From a virus: a DNA stretch of 24,868 bases. The DNA lies in the IMG/VR virus record IMGVR_UViG_3300023284_000329, positions 1 through 24,868 of that record. One strand, written 5' to 3'. The notes under the pieces were generated by a model, which saw only the letters and a list, made by a program, of their open reading frames with translations, did not search any database and was not told the DNA's origin. The position numbers and the translations under genes were made by a program. Positions 8,144-15,133 of this stretch are shown here, in pieces. How positions within the stretch are numbered: the stretch's first letter is position 1; every line of letters starts with the position of its first letter.

Positions 8144-8548
8144 TTAACCCATAAATTTATGATAAGTCATTTTACCATAAATTGATTTAATTGCTCTTAT
8201 GCTGTGAATCTCAACTTTACCCGGTTTATTATAAAATCCGTTTGCATGCAAAACTTTTGTTGTAGAAATCAATATACCAACGTGAATTGGTTTTTCGCCT
8301 GCGTAGCATGTAAATAATGCGCCTACTTCTGCATTTATTAATTCTTTCCATTTGCTTTCGCCTGATTCCCATCCTTGGCTAGTATCGCATGAACCTTGTT
8401 CATAACCTTCAATTTTTGGCAATTCTATATTTAATACGTGTTTGTAATACAAAACAATTAGGCCCCAGCAATCATTTGATTCAAAACTTGAAGCTCTATT
8501 TACCCACGGTAAATTTAAAGTTTTTCTAATAAATTCATCTTGTGTCAT
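8144..8548 (-). CDS. NlpC/P60 (C40) family tail peptidase, lambda gpK-like
   Basis: This is a small cell-wall peptidase-like tail assembly protein. Members of this family sit at the tail tip and may cut peptidoglycan during DNA entry. The catalytic Cys lies in NDCWGLIVLYY (Cys27), the catalytic His in IHVGILI (His89), and a third polar residue is His101 in LHANG, so the triad is complete. At 134 aa it is the size of a bare C40 domain, without the extra JAMM/Mov34 domain seen in lambda gpK. A strong AAGGGG lies 7 nt before ATG 8548. It begins a - strand block (hub, fibres) that is separated from the upstream tail genes by an opposite-strand insertion (8669-9180). Confidence 0.85.
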   Translation of the reverse strand: MTQDEFIRKTLNLPWVNRASSFESNDCWGLIVLYYKHVLNIELPKIEGYEQGSCDTSQGWESGESKWKELINAEVGALFTCYAGEKPIHVGILISTTKVLHANGFYNKPGKVEIHSIRAIKSIYGKMTYHKFMG

Positions 8549-8585
8549 AACTAACCCCTTTTTTCAAGTTTATCATAAATAAATA

Positions 8586-8620
8586 TTGACGTTATGTTTA
8601 ATAACTGATATTGTCTTTAA
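8586..8620 (+). promoter_or_regulatory. Sigma-70-type promoter with direct-repeat motif for the two + strand genes
   Basis: TTGACG at 8586-8591, a 17-bp spacer, and TATTGT at 8609-8614 form a good sigma-70-like promoter. Half-sites TTATGTTTAA (8592-8601) and TTGTCTTTAA (8611-8620) repeat with a 19-bp period, matching elements found upstream of other accessory genes in this window. It would drive 8669-9180 against the direction of the tail operon. Confidence 0.7.
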
Positions 8621-8668
8621 ACAAAGCAAGTAGTTACCATGAATTGTATTTAACAGGGAGCAGTGAAC

Positions 8669-8878
8669 ATGATTAATATATGGATCTATAACACCGGGTT
8701 AGATTTTTTCGGAAACCCAGATCTTATTTTATTGAGTAAGATTCACAACAATAAGCCGCCAAAAGTTAGCTGTAAGTGGCAATTGGTAGAATCAAGGCAA
8801 TTAAATTTAATTACTTGTGATGAAGATATACTCACACAATCTAAAGAAATTCAACATAAATATGAAGGTATGATATGA
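8669..8878 (+). CDS. Small hypothetical accessory protein (69 aa)
   Basis: The function is not recognised. The protein starts MINIWIYNTGLDFFGNPDL and has no membrane segment or clear motif. ATG 8669 is chosen over GTG 8663 because GGGAG at 8656-8660 stands 8 nt before the ATG but only 2 nt before the GTG. It has its own promoter at 8586-8614 and overlaps the next gene by ATGA. The pair is a two-gene accessory (moron-like) insertion on the opposite strand between the DUF1833-like and NlpC/P60 tail genes, which are usually adjacent in related tail modules. Confidence 0.7.
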   Translation: MINIWIYNTGLDFFGNPDLILLSKIHNNKPPKVSCKWQLVESRQLNLITCDEDILTQSKEIQHKYEGMI

Positions 8879-9180
8879 AAACAGTAAAAAAAGAAGTAAC
8901 TCTTTATGTGAGCGCACATAAAAACCCTTGGAATAAAAAATTCATTCTCGATATCCACACGTTCAAACAAGAAAGCATGAATGGAGGTATTCATATAAAT
9001 TTTAATGAAGTCACAGTTGAAATTGACGTTCCAGACATTACTGGTATTGATTTTAATGAAATTGAAATAGACGAGATCGAAAAAATAAAATCCAAATATC
9101 TTGCAGAGGTCGAAATTAAAACAAGAAGTTTAGATGAACAAATACAAAATTTAAAAGCATTAACATTTTTAGGTGATTAA
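8875..9180 (+). CDS. Hypothetical accessory protein (101 aa)
   Basis: The function is not recognised. The N-terminal part (residues 1-55) looks like a small beta domain with VTLYVSAHKNPWNKKFIL, and residues about 55-95 form a charged helix with heptad-like spacing, ending in LKALTFLGD. It is translated from ATG 8875, which overlaps the stop of the preceding gene, with AAGG just upstream. Its stop TAA (9178-9180) overlaps the stop of the convergent - strand gene (9179-9177). There is no hairpin here, so the two opposing transcripts must run into each other. Confidence 0.7.
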   Translation: MKTVKKEVTLYVSAHKNPWNKKFILDIHTFKQESMNGGIHINFNEVTVEIDVPDITGIDFNEIEIDEIEKIKSKYLAEVEIKTRSLDEQIQNLKALTFLGD

Positions 9181-9692
9181 ATAAACTTTAACCCAAAAAA
9201 AACGGATGGATTATAGAACAAATCCTCCGTTGTTAATTTTGCAGGGTTATCAACCGACAATCTAACATTTACACTTTCTGCATCAATGCTTATACCATCT
9301 TTTCCAACGTAATACCTACGCTCATATATTGGTTCAACTATCCCAACTTGATACTGTCTAATTCTTGCGGTTATTGGATCCTTTATAGATCCTAATGGCG
9401 TTATTTGCATTAATTTTTTTCTAAACTGTATGCCAATTCTGCCAAATATTATACTTCCCGCCTTTGTTGTATCGGTTTCTTGATTTGTAACTTTAGGAAT
9501 TTCCATGGCAACAGCGGTAAAAGTCTCAAGAAAACCATTAACTGATAACTGCTTATCGCTGAATTGATTAGCAACCAAACGAATAAAACCAAAATCAGGA
9601 TGTTCAAATTCAACCGTCTCTAATTGTATTATATTACCAGGCCGCTTTACCCAATATTCTCTTTGTTGCTGGCTATAAAGTGGAGTTGCCAT
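9177..9692 (-). CDS. Distal tail protein, DUF1833-like
   Basis: This 171-aa protein resembles the DUF1833 phage family, found after the tape measure in siphoviruses of Gram-negative hosts and probably part of the tail tip or a tape-measure-proximal ring. Supporting features are the N-terminal sequence LETVEFEHPDFGFIRLVANQ, the central acidic/beta region, and the family-typical length. The gene's ATG overlaps the stop of the preceding minor tail gene at 9692. Assignment is from recalled family pattern plus position, so the exact DUF is less certain than the tail role. Confidence 0.75.
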   Translation of the reverse strand: MATPLYSQQQREYWVKRPGNIIQLETVEFEHPDFGFIRLVANQFSDKQLSVNGFLETFTAVAMEIPKVTNQETDTTKAGSIIFGRIGIQFRKKLMQITPLGSIKDPITARIRQYQVGIVEPIYERRYYVGKDGISIDAESVNVRLSVDNPAKLTTEDLFYNPSVFFGLKFI

Positions 9693-10210
9693 TATTCACT
9701 AGGCCACTCTTGGTTAATAGCAAAATCAAGCCTATTTAATATTGGTTGTGTTCTTGACCAAATATTATTGACAATATTATCAATACAAGCCGCATCTTGT
9801 AAATTATTTGCAATTAACCCAGGCGCACAAATTAATGCATCTTCTTGTATTAATGCAGCCGCATAAATTACGCCAGAATACTCCCAAGCTTGCCCGGTTC
9901 CAACTTGAACGGGTGCCAATGGCAATTCTATGAATCTAACCTCATGATCAATAAAACCCTCTTCTGTTAGGATGCATTTATTAAAAGGCTCACCACTGCA
10001 TACTTGACGCAAGAAATCCTGAAACATTCTTGCCTGAATCTGACCCACAACGATAATTGTTATACTCCAGGTAACTGGAGATTCATCCGTTATCTTCTCA
10101 ACAAACAACGGGCCTGCAAAAGGCTGATTTGTTCTATAGGTCTGGAATTGCTGTCGTTGTTTTCCTAATTTAAAATCTGGAAGTTCACACGGGTAGTCAA
10201 TAACTGCCAT
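9692..10210 (-). CDS. Minor tail protein downstream of the tape measure
   Basis: This 172-aa protein begins with the pattern MAVIDYPCELPDFKLG...QTYRTNQPFAGPLFVEKITD, which is typical of a small family of distal tail proteins placed directly after the tape measure gene in siphoviruses. The middle is beta-rich (VTWSITIIVVGQIQARMFQDFL). The gene is tightly packed, overlapping at both ends (10210 with the tape measure and 9692 with the DUF1833-like gene), which suggests coupled translation. No catalytic motif is seen. Confidence 0.75.
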   Translation of the reverse strand: MAVIDYPCELPDFKLGKQRQQFQTYRTNQPFAGPLFVEKITDESPVTWSITIIVVGQIQARMFQDFLRQVCSGEPFNKCILTEEGFIDHEVRFIELPLAPVQVGTGQAWEYSGVIYAAALIQEDALICAPGLIANNLQDAACIDNIVNNIWSRTQPILNRLDFAINQEWPSE

Positions 10211-12246
10211 TATCTATTTGCCTTTTGCGTTAGGTTTGTTGAGTTTCGAAATGCTTTCATTATCTTACCTTGTCCAGTATTCACTTGATTAGAAAATTCA
10301 TTTATAAATATATTTAACATTCTGCCGTCTTCACTCATACTTGTTTGAACATTGGCGTTAGAAACATTATTTTCAATATTAACATTCATTTGTACTTGTT
10401 GCTGTTGCTGGACCCCACCAAATGCATTTTTATTTGAAGTAACTTGGCCATTATCACCAGGTATCATGAAATTTTTACCACCGCTGGTGAATATTTCAGG
10501 ATCCCCACCTTCACCGACTTGATAAAGACCACCAGCAGATACAGGGCCACCGTGTTTCCGCATGCCCGCCAATGGTGCAGCCGCAATAGCACCAGCACCA
10601 AGCCCCCCAGCAATACCGCCAGCAGCAGCAGCGGCAGCGGGTGCTAAAAAAGGACCAACGATGGGTATAGCTGCCGTGGCTGCGAATGCACCTGTTGCCG
10701 CCAAAGACACTAATTCCGCTACTGTTGCTGTTATTGCCGCCGTATGCGCTGCCGCATTAGATAAAGCTATTGCTTTCATGGCAACTTGTTTTTGTGTTTC
10801 TCCGGCTATTTTAGTTGCAGTACTGGCCGCTGTAGCTGTTTGATCCACTGTGGAGGTTGCTACTATACCAGCTTGCTTGGCTTTCTCTAAAGTCTCACCC
10901 AATATTGTGTTTTTAACAGTCTCAAGGCCCATCTTTATCAACGAGCCAACAGCTTCATTTAATACTGAATTTGCAAGCCCAAGCATTGCTTCTCTGCCAT
11001 TTTGAGCGCCTACTATTACGCTGGCAAAAGTACCTATAATTTGGTTCTCTAATGCTTCAAAATTTATTATTGCATCAATAGTGCTTTTTTCTCTTAGAGA
11101 TTTTACGGTTTCATCATGTTGCTTTTGCAACTCTAAGCTACGAGATAAAAATTCTTGTTCGGTTAATAAATCTTTTTCTTTCGCTTGCTTTAATAATTCA
11201 TTTTGCTTTTGAAATCTTTCTATTAAAACTTGCTCAGGAGTTAAGCCAATAACTGAAACCTGTGTTTCTAAAGTTCGCTTTTGTGTTTTTTCTTGTGCAG
11301 CATCTTTTTGTGCTTTTTTTAATTTAAATAATGCCGTTATTTGAGCGTCAATATCCGCGGGTATTTGTTCACCAACTTTTAGCCCTAATTGCTGAGCGGT
11401 TGAAAACCTGAAAGCGGCCTCTGAACCGTCTTTTAACGCTATAATTTGAGCTTTTAAGCTTTGACTTAACCCTTCAGTCGCCTCTTTTAATTTTATCTCT
11501 TCTTTTGTTAACTGTGCCTCTTCTGTATTTAACTTTCTTAATTGCTTTAATGTTTCTGCACGCTCAAGATTTAAGGCTGTAAGTGTTGCTTTCGCTTTTG
11601 CTAAATCTTCACGCGCCTTTACCGGGTCACCACCTAGTAATCTATCAAAAAATCTACCTCCACTAGCTCGTTCAGTTTCTATTAATGCAGTTTGCAATTC
11701 ATTAATAGTATTTTGTAATTCATTAGCTTCTCTTTTTTGTTTTTTTAATTGCTCTGTTAACGCTGTGCGAGTAACCAATTTTTGTGAGTCTGAAAGTTTT
11801 GCAAAATTATCTATTAGCGGCTTTAATGAATCCGTTAATTCTTTTACATTTTTTGTTGAATCGCCAAGTGACGGAATGAGGAAGCTGACCAATGACGCAC
11901 TAATGCCTATAATAGCACCTGCTAATGGCGCACCGAGCACTATACCTAGATCTGCACCCTGTTGTGAAAATGCTAGTAATGCACTTTGACCGCCTTGTAT
12001 TTGCCCTACGAATTGCTGCACTTGAATACCAGCTTGGCCAAAACCTCTCCCCATGCCAGCAACTCCAGTCTTAACTGCTTTTGATGTCTTAGTAATTTGA
12101 GTGCTTGTTTTTTTTGCTGCAACATCAACTTTTTTAAAGCTGTTAGTCATAGAGTCAACTGATTTACTAACTGATTTTTCAGCAGATAATAAATCGTTTG
12201 TTTCAGCTTCAATATTATATTTTATAGCACCTGCATTTTCAGCCAT
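10210..12246 (-). CDS. Tape measure protein
   Basis: This 678-aa protein sets tail length and probably helps DNA pass through the envelope. It is the longest non-hub tail gene and sits directly between the chaperone and the distal tail genes. Residues 1-60 are helical. About residues 95-127 are hydrophobic (GIVLGAPLAGAIIGISASLV). About 130-430 are long charged coiled coils. About 490-570 form a second Ala/Gly-rich hydrophobic segment. The C-terminus has GGPVSAGGLYQVGEGGDPEIF, the conserved end motif of lambda-like tape measures, then a Gln-rich stretch. The short length predicts a fairly short tail. It overlaps the upstream gene by TAATG. Confidence 0.9.
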   Translation of the reverse strand: MAENAGAIKYNIEAETNDLLSAEKSVSKSVDSMTNSFKKVDVAAKKTSTQITKTSKAVKTGVAGMGRGFGQAGIQVQQFVGQIQGGQSALLAFSQQGADLGIVLGAPLAGAIIGISASLVSFLIPSLGDSTKNVKELTDSLKPLIDNFAKLSDSQKLVTRTALTEQLKKQKREANELQNTINELQTALIETERASGGRFFDRLLGGDPVKAREDLAKAKATLTALNLERAETLKQLRKLNTEEAQLTKEEIKLKEATEGLSQSLKAQIIALKDGSEAAFRFSTAQQLGLKVGEQIPADIDAQITALFKLKKAQKDAAQEKTQKRTLETQVSVIGLTPEQVLIERFQKQNELLKQAKEKDLLTEQEFLSRSLELQKQHDETVKSLREKSTIDAIINFEALENQIIGTFASVIVGAQNGREAMLGLANSVLNEAVGSLIKMGLETVKNTILGETLEKAKQAGIVATSTVDQTATAASTATKIAGETQKQVAMKAIALSNAAAHTAAITATVAELVSLAATGAFAATAAIPIVGPFLAPAAAAAAGGIAGGLGAGAIAAAPLAGMRKHGGPVSAGGLYQVGEGGDPEIFTSGGKNFMIPGDNGQVTSNKNAFGGVQQQQQVQMNVNIENNVSNANVQTSMSEDGRMLNIFINEFSNQVNTGQGKIMKAFRNSTNLTQKANR

Positions 12247-12821
12247 TAGTGGACCTTATTCTTTTCTTCAAGCCAATTAAACAAATCGTTTCGTTCATCT
12301 TCTTCAATCTGCTTGTTTTTGTCTTCTGGGAATTTAGCATCCATCATTCTAACAAATTCAGTCATTGTCATGTTTGATGCTTCATTGGCAGATAAACCAA
12401 GATGCACGCGGGCCAACTCCATAAATTCGTAAGCGTTGAAATACTCTAACGGTTCGCCGTTACTTTCTTCTCTTTCAGATTTCCCGCAAACACCGTGCAA
12501 TAAACAATGTTCAGCTAGTATCATTACATCGTTAATCATTGGCAAACCATGACTAGGCTTTGAATATAAAAACTTATTATTCCACTCACTGAATTTAATT
12601 TCACCGGTTAACTCAACAGGTATTTCTTTATCACAGCAAGCATTAAGCACGTTGATAGCAATACTAAATTTATACCAAAAACTATTAGTAGAAATAAACG
12701 CCTTAAAATCATCGATTATTTCTTTAGGCGTACCAATCTTGGCAATATTGGCAAAAGTAGGCGCAAGACAGTATTTAACACCTTGCCACTCTATTTCAGC
12801 ATGACCGTAAGCTAAAAGCAT
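12246..12821 (-). CDS. Tail assembly chaperone-like protein (possibly DUF6246)
   Basis: This 191-aa helical protein lies between the tail tube and tape measure genes, the usual place of the tail assembly chaperone (lambda gpG/gpGT position). The sequence (EWQGVKYCLAPTFANIAKIGTP and later AYEFMELARVHLGLSANEASNMT) resembles a phage family I recall as DUF6246; the name is from memory. No second frame or slippery heptamer followed by an extension is obvious, so a gpG/gpGT-like frameshift product is not supported. TAATG overlaps occur at both ends, suggesting translation is tied to the tube and tape measure genes. Confidence 0.65.
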   Translation of the reverse strand: MLLAYGHAEIEWQGVKYCLAPTFANIAKIGTPKEIIDDFKAFISTNSFWYKFSIAINVLNACCDKEIPVELTGEIKFSEWNNKFLYSKPSHGLPMINDVMILAEHCLLHGVCGKSEREESNGEPLEYFNAYEFMELARVHLGLSANEASNMTMTEFVRMMDAKFPEDKNKQIEEDERNDLFNWLEEKNKVH

Positions 12822-13303
12822 TATGCTACGTTAACTGATAAATTTGCTGATCCCGTATCGGTAACGCTGAAATCAAACGAAATACTTTGTGGGTCATTGG
12901 TGCCGAATCCCTCTGTACCACCTTTGTAATTAGAGAATATATGCCATGTTAAAGGGTAATTATTTCCTGATACTCTAAGCCATACTGTCGGCTGTCTTCC
13001 TGCTTGCAATTCAGTAAAATAATAAGTAACGAGAGCAATTTGAGCTGACGTTGCAGAATCTTGTTGAGTAAAACCGCTAACGGCTACATCCATACCTGTT
13101 CGGATTACAATTTCAGAGGTTGTGCCTCCTGATGTGTCGCTTGTGTTATCTGCCGTTGTTGCTGAGTAGGTCAAATCTTTAGCGTTCATGGATCCCAAAG
13201 GTAGATAAGTCTTATTAATAAAGTCATCATCCCCGCAGCCGACAGCGCATTCAACCGCCACTAATCGTCCTGGGTTATTTGTAGGTGTTGTACAGCCAGA
13301 CAT
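12821..13303 (-). CDS. Major tail tube protein
   Basis: This is the probable subunit of the tail tube. It is 160 aa, beta-rich, with a central pattern LTYSATTADNTSDTSGGTTSEIV, then MDVAVSGF, and PTVWLRVSGNNYPLTWHIFSN, similar to lambda gpV-type tube proteins. Position directly before the chaperone and tape measure genes supports this. A strong GGAGAT (13316-13311) stands 7 nt before ATG 13303, as expected for an abundant protein. It begins a new transcription unit, with a terminator at 13367-13393 and an extended -10 promoter at 13344-13352 just upstream. Confidence 0.85.
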   Translation of the reverse strand: MSGCTTPTNNPGRLVAVECAVGCGDDDFINKTYLPLGSMNAKDLTYSATTADNTSDTSGGTTSEIVIRTGMDVAVSGFTQQDSATSAQIALVTYYFTELQAGRQPTVWLRVSGNNYPLTWHIFSNYKGGTEGFGTNDPQSISFDFSVTDTGSANLSVNVA

Positions 13304-13343
13304 GTTTTTTATCTCCGAGATAATATTAAATTAATTCTTTGAT

Positions 13344-13352
13344 ATTGTAACA
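13344..13352 (-). promoter_or_regulatory. Extended -10 promoter for the tail operon
   Basis: On the minus strand, TGTTACAAT (13352-13344) is a TGn extended -10 followed by TACAAT. A -35 hexamer is weak (TTTTAT-like), as is common for extended -10 promoters. It lies between the terminator at 13367-13393 and the tail tube gene and would give a leader of about 35 nt. Confidence 0.55.
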
Positions 13353-13366
13353 TGAAAATGATGTTA

Positions 13367-13393
13367 ATAAAAAAACCCTCAATTAAGAGGGTT
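13367..13393 (-). terminator. Rho-independent terminator upstream of the tail operon
   Basis: On the minus strand the stem AACCCTC/GAGGGTT with loop TTAATT is followed by a run of seven T. It ends transcripts coming from the head/neck genes and from the 82-aa cassette, so tail genes need their own promoter. Confidence 0.85.
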
Positions 13394-13537
13394 GTTTATA
13401 ATTGTTACGTTAATTAATCGTACACTTTAGCGGATGTAAGTCGGAGGGTCTTTTAAGCTCATTCTCACTCTATCACAAGATTTAAGCTATTGGCTCATGC
13501 TGCCTCAACAATTCTTCCTAGGTTGTCACCTGTTTTT
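13394..13537. other. Non-coding mosaic segment of foreign-looking composition
   Basis: No gene, tRNA or clear repeat is seen here. The stretch 13430-13530 looks richer in G+C than its neighbours and contains only short reading frames on the minus strand (for example one ending DPPTYIR near 13430). It joins the truncated neck-gene remnant to the terminator and looks like debris from a recombination or insertion event. Confidence 0.4.
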
Positions 13538-13690
13538 TTAATAAACATCTGTAAACCTACAATTTAGTAGAGTAATCGAAACTCTAATGCTTATAACAGC
13601 ATTAACAAACTGTGGCGCTTTCTTTTCGCTGATATCTTTAAAGATGCGCTTCATGTTGTCTTTTACTGTTTTGGCTCCAGACACTGGCAT
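13538..13690 (-). pseudogene. Truncated copy of the HK97 gp10-like neck gene
   Basis: The first 35 codons match the N-terminus of the intact gene at 14675-15133 (MPVSGAKTVKDNMKRIFKDI...). The nucleotide match covers 13590-13692 against 15033-15135 with two differences seen in 103 bp. After that the frame runs 15 unrelated codons to TAA at 13540-13538, giving a 50-aa product. The conserved part lacks the beta domain needed for neck assembly, so it is most likely a remnant. It follows the 82-aa gene as the intact copy follows the gene at 15133-15312. Confidence 0.8.
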
Positions 13691-13696
13691 TAACGT

Positions 13697-13945
13697 TTAT
13701 TCCTCTGACTCTTTTCTAATTTCAGTTATATTTTCTTCTAAATACTTAGATAGACCGATAAAACCATCAGTTTCTGACTTTTCATCAAAACCCCTGAACT
13801 TTACCCTTGCCGGAAAAACTTCAACAATTTCACCTGCATCATTAAAATTAAAAACAATAGCCCAGCCAAATAAATGCAAAGTTCTATTAACGACCCATAA
13901 CAATTTACTATCTCTGAATTCTTTCCAAGTTCTTTGTTTAATCAT
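13697..13945 (-). CDS. Conserved small phage protein of unknown function (82 aa)
   Basis: This is an intact reading frame with a pattern I recognise from many phages but without a known function: TWKEFRDSKLLWVVNRTLHLFGWAIVF, then VFPARVKFRGF, and a helical C-terminus (IGLSKYLEENITEIRKE). The motif around NR.LH.FGWAI and FRGF is the conserved core in this small family. GAGGTG lies 4-5 nt before ATG 13945. It is flanked by remnants of the adaptor gene (13955-14078) and the neck gene (13538-13690). In the intact copy of that gene order the same slot holds unrelated genes (15133-15635), so this is an alternative cassette. Confidence 0.75.
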   Translation of the reverse strand: MIKQRTWKEFRDSKLLWVVNRTLHLFGWAIVFNFNDAGEIVEVFPARVKFRGFDEKSETDGFIGLSKYLEENITEIRKESEE

Positions 13946-13954
13946 TCTTCACCT

Positions 13955-14078
13955 CTAAGTTAACACCATAACATCATCAGTTTGCTTTCCACCATCCTGC
14001 AACTTTCCAACACGAACAAATTCAATGCCCGTTACATTTGTCGGGTCGGCTTGTGCCGTATTATCACCTAATGCAATC
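13955..14078 (-). pseudogene. 3' remnant of the head-tail adaptor gene
   Basis: The last 41 codons of the adaptor gene at 15648-15998 are repeated here, ending in the same VMVLT and TAG. The nucleotide match covers 13953-14078 against 15646-15771 with five differences seen in 126 bp. The frame is closed by TAG just upstream of the match and no start codon or ribosome site is present, so it is not translated on its own. Confidence 0.85.
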
Positions 14079-14211
14079 TATCGCTACCCTACCCCAATCG
14101 ATTTACAACGCTCATGGCGGTCATCATTCTTTGGTTACTATCACGATAACTATGTCTATCCACAGTGACTAACTAACTTGATATGAATACTAAATCAATA
14201 CAAACACAATG
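14079..14211. other. Non-coding junction segment between adaptor remnant and tail terminator gene
   Basis: No recognisable gene is present. The minus strand carries a short frame starting GTG near 14164 (MDRHSYRDSNQRMMTAMS, then VVNRLG and a stop) that reads like a gene fragment but is too short to identify. The part 14079-14160 looks richer in G+C than the surrounding phage sequence. It begins right at the stop of the tail terminator gene. Confidence 0.4.
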
Positions 14212-14215
14212 TCAA
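14187..14215 (-). promoter_or_regulatory. Strong sigma-70 promoter reading into the 82-aa cassette
   Basis: On the minus strand, TTGACA (14215-14210), a 17-bp spacer, and TAGTAT (14192-14187) form a near-consensus promoter. The -35 includes the stop codon of the preceding gene (TGA 14214-14212). It points toward the 82-aa gene at 13945. The spacer contains TTGTGTTTG, close to the half-site seen at the other accessory promoters. Confidence 0.65.
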
Positions 14216-14673
14216 GCATCAAAGTTAAACATAACCGTAATGTTTATCTCAAATGCACGACGACCATCTTCTGTGATAAACGGCCCGGTAACGCCCGAGC
14301 TTTCAATATTAGCAATACAACCACTATCTTGAAATGTTTTAACGAAATATGCCTCTATATCATCAGCAAAACCATTAGTAATTGTTCGATCAGTTTCGCC
14401 AACTTTTCCAACAACCAAAACCAGCATAGGCCGCAACTTGAAAAACTGCCTTGTTGAAGATGTTATATTCCCGGAATTTCTAACCATAATAATTCTATCG
14501 CTTGGCGTCACTGCATCAGCATCGTTATCATCTGGTATCAAATTTAATTCGAATGCTTGGAATTTTGGCGCAGGTTGGGCATTGCCGAAAATATCGGTGA
14601 ATGATGAAAGAAAACCACCAGCGGCGATATGTTCTTGCATTTGTTTTACTTCTAAATCTGCTAATATTGCCAT
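14212..14673 (-). CDS. Tail terminator-like protein
   Basis: This 153-aa protein is probably the tail terminator that caps the tail tube and joins it to the neck (lambda gpU-like role). It comes directly after the HK97 gp10-like gene and before the tail tube gene, the normal position. The alternating helix/strand pattern with FQAFELNLIPDDNDADAV and a C-terminal ITEDGRRAFEINITVMFNF fits this group (DUF4128-like, from memory). AAGG lies 6 nt before ATG 14673. Unusually, a mosaic cassette of about 0.85 kb separates it from the tail tube gene. Confidence 0.7.
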   Translation of the reverse strand: MAILADLEVKQMQEHIAAGGFLSSFTDIFGNAQPAPKFQAFELNLIPDDNDADAVTPSDRIIMVRNSGNITSSTRQFFKLRPMLVLVVGKVGETDRTITNGFADDIEAYFVKTFQDSGCIANIESSGVTGPFITEDGRRAFEINITVMFNFDA

Positions 14674-14674
14674 A

Positions 14675-15133
14675 CTAGACCTTAAATATATCCTCTGCTC
14701 TCTTGATTAACGCAACACTTTCAGAATCTTCAAATCCTCTATTTAAAAACCTAGGTCTTGCTTGCATATTGGTTGCTGGTGCCCCTGGTCTTGATTGCGT
14801 TATTACTCTAAGGTCATTAGATCGTCCACCTTTAATTTCATACTTAGGCAATGGCTTTGGCTTCCATAAAGGCGTATATGTTTCTGTGCCGTTCAAATAC
14901 ACCGCATAATTAGCATTATATACAACGGAACCAGTAACCATGCCACTACTGATATTAACATCTGTTATTATGCTATTTATTAGATTTGAATAGGCAATTG
15001 GTGTTAATTCTTTGGCGTGATTAACACCGATACTTATAACAGCATTAACAAACTGTGGCGCTTTCTTTTCGCTGATATCTTTAAAGATGCGCTTCATGTT
15101 GTCTTTTACTGTTTTGGCTCCGGATACTGGCAT
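14675..15133 (-). CDS. HK97 gp10-like tail completion / neck protein
   Basis: This 152-aa protein belongs to the HK97 gp10-like family that completes the neck between head and tail. The family pattern is seen: AKELTPIAYSNLINSI near residues 39-54, SGMVTGSVVYNANYAVYLNGTE near 62-83, and QARPRFLNRGFEDSE near the C-terminus. It overlaps the upstream 59-aa gene by TAATG and precedes the tail terminator gene by 1 nt. Its first 35 codons are duplicated as a remnant at 13590-13690. Confidence 0.85.
   Translation of the reverse strand: MPVSGAKTVKDNMKRIFKDISEKKAPQFVNAVISIGVNHAKELTPIAYSNLINSIITDVNISSGMVTGSVVYNANYAVYLNGTETYTPLWKPKPLPKYEIKGGRSNDLRVITQSRPGAPATNMQARPRFLNRGFEDSESVALIKRAEDIFKV

Noticed and set aside
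10444-10843. Ala-rich + strand open frames opposite the tape measure gene
   Set aside because: They mirror the Ala/Gly-rich hydrophobic region of the tape measure and have no independent support.
12246-12821. Programmed frameshift in the tail chaperone gene
   Set aside because: No slippery heptamer with a following extended frame before the tape measure was found; the gene ends in a TAATG overlap.
13587-13958. + strand open frame of 123 aa across the duplicated cassette
   Set aside because: It is antisense to the 82-aa gene and the neck-gene remnant and begins inside the remnant; no ribosome site.
13394-14211. Self-splicing intron or homing endonuclease insertion as explanation for the mosaic region
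   Set aside because: No intron core, no endonuclease motif and no interrupted host gene are visible; duplicated phage gene ends explain the middle part better.
14209-14457. + strand open frame opposite the tail terminator gene
   Set aside because: It is a shadow of the structural gene on the minus strand, with low-complexity sequence and no ribosome site.
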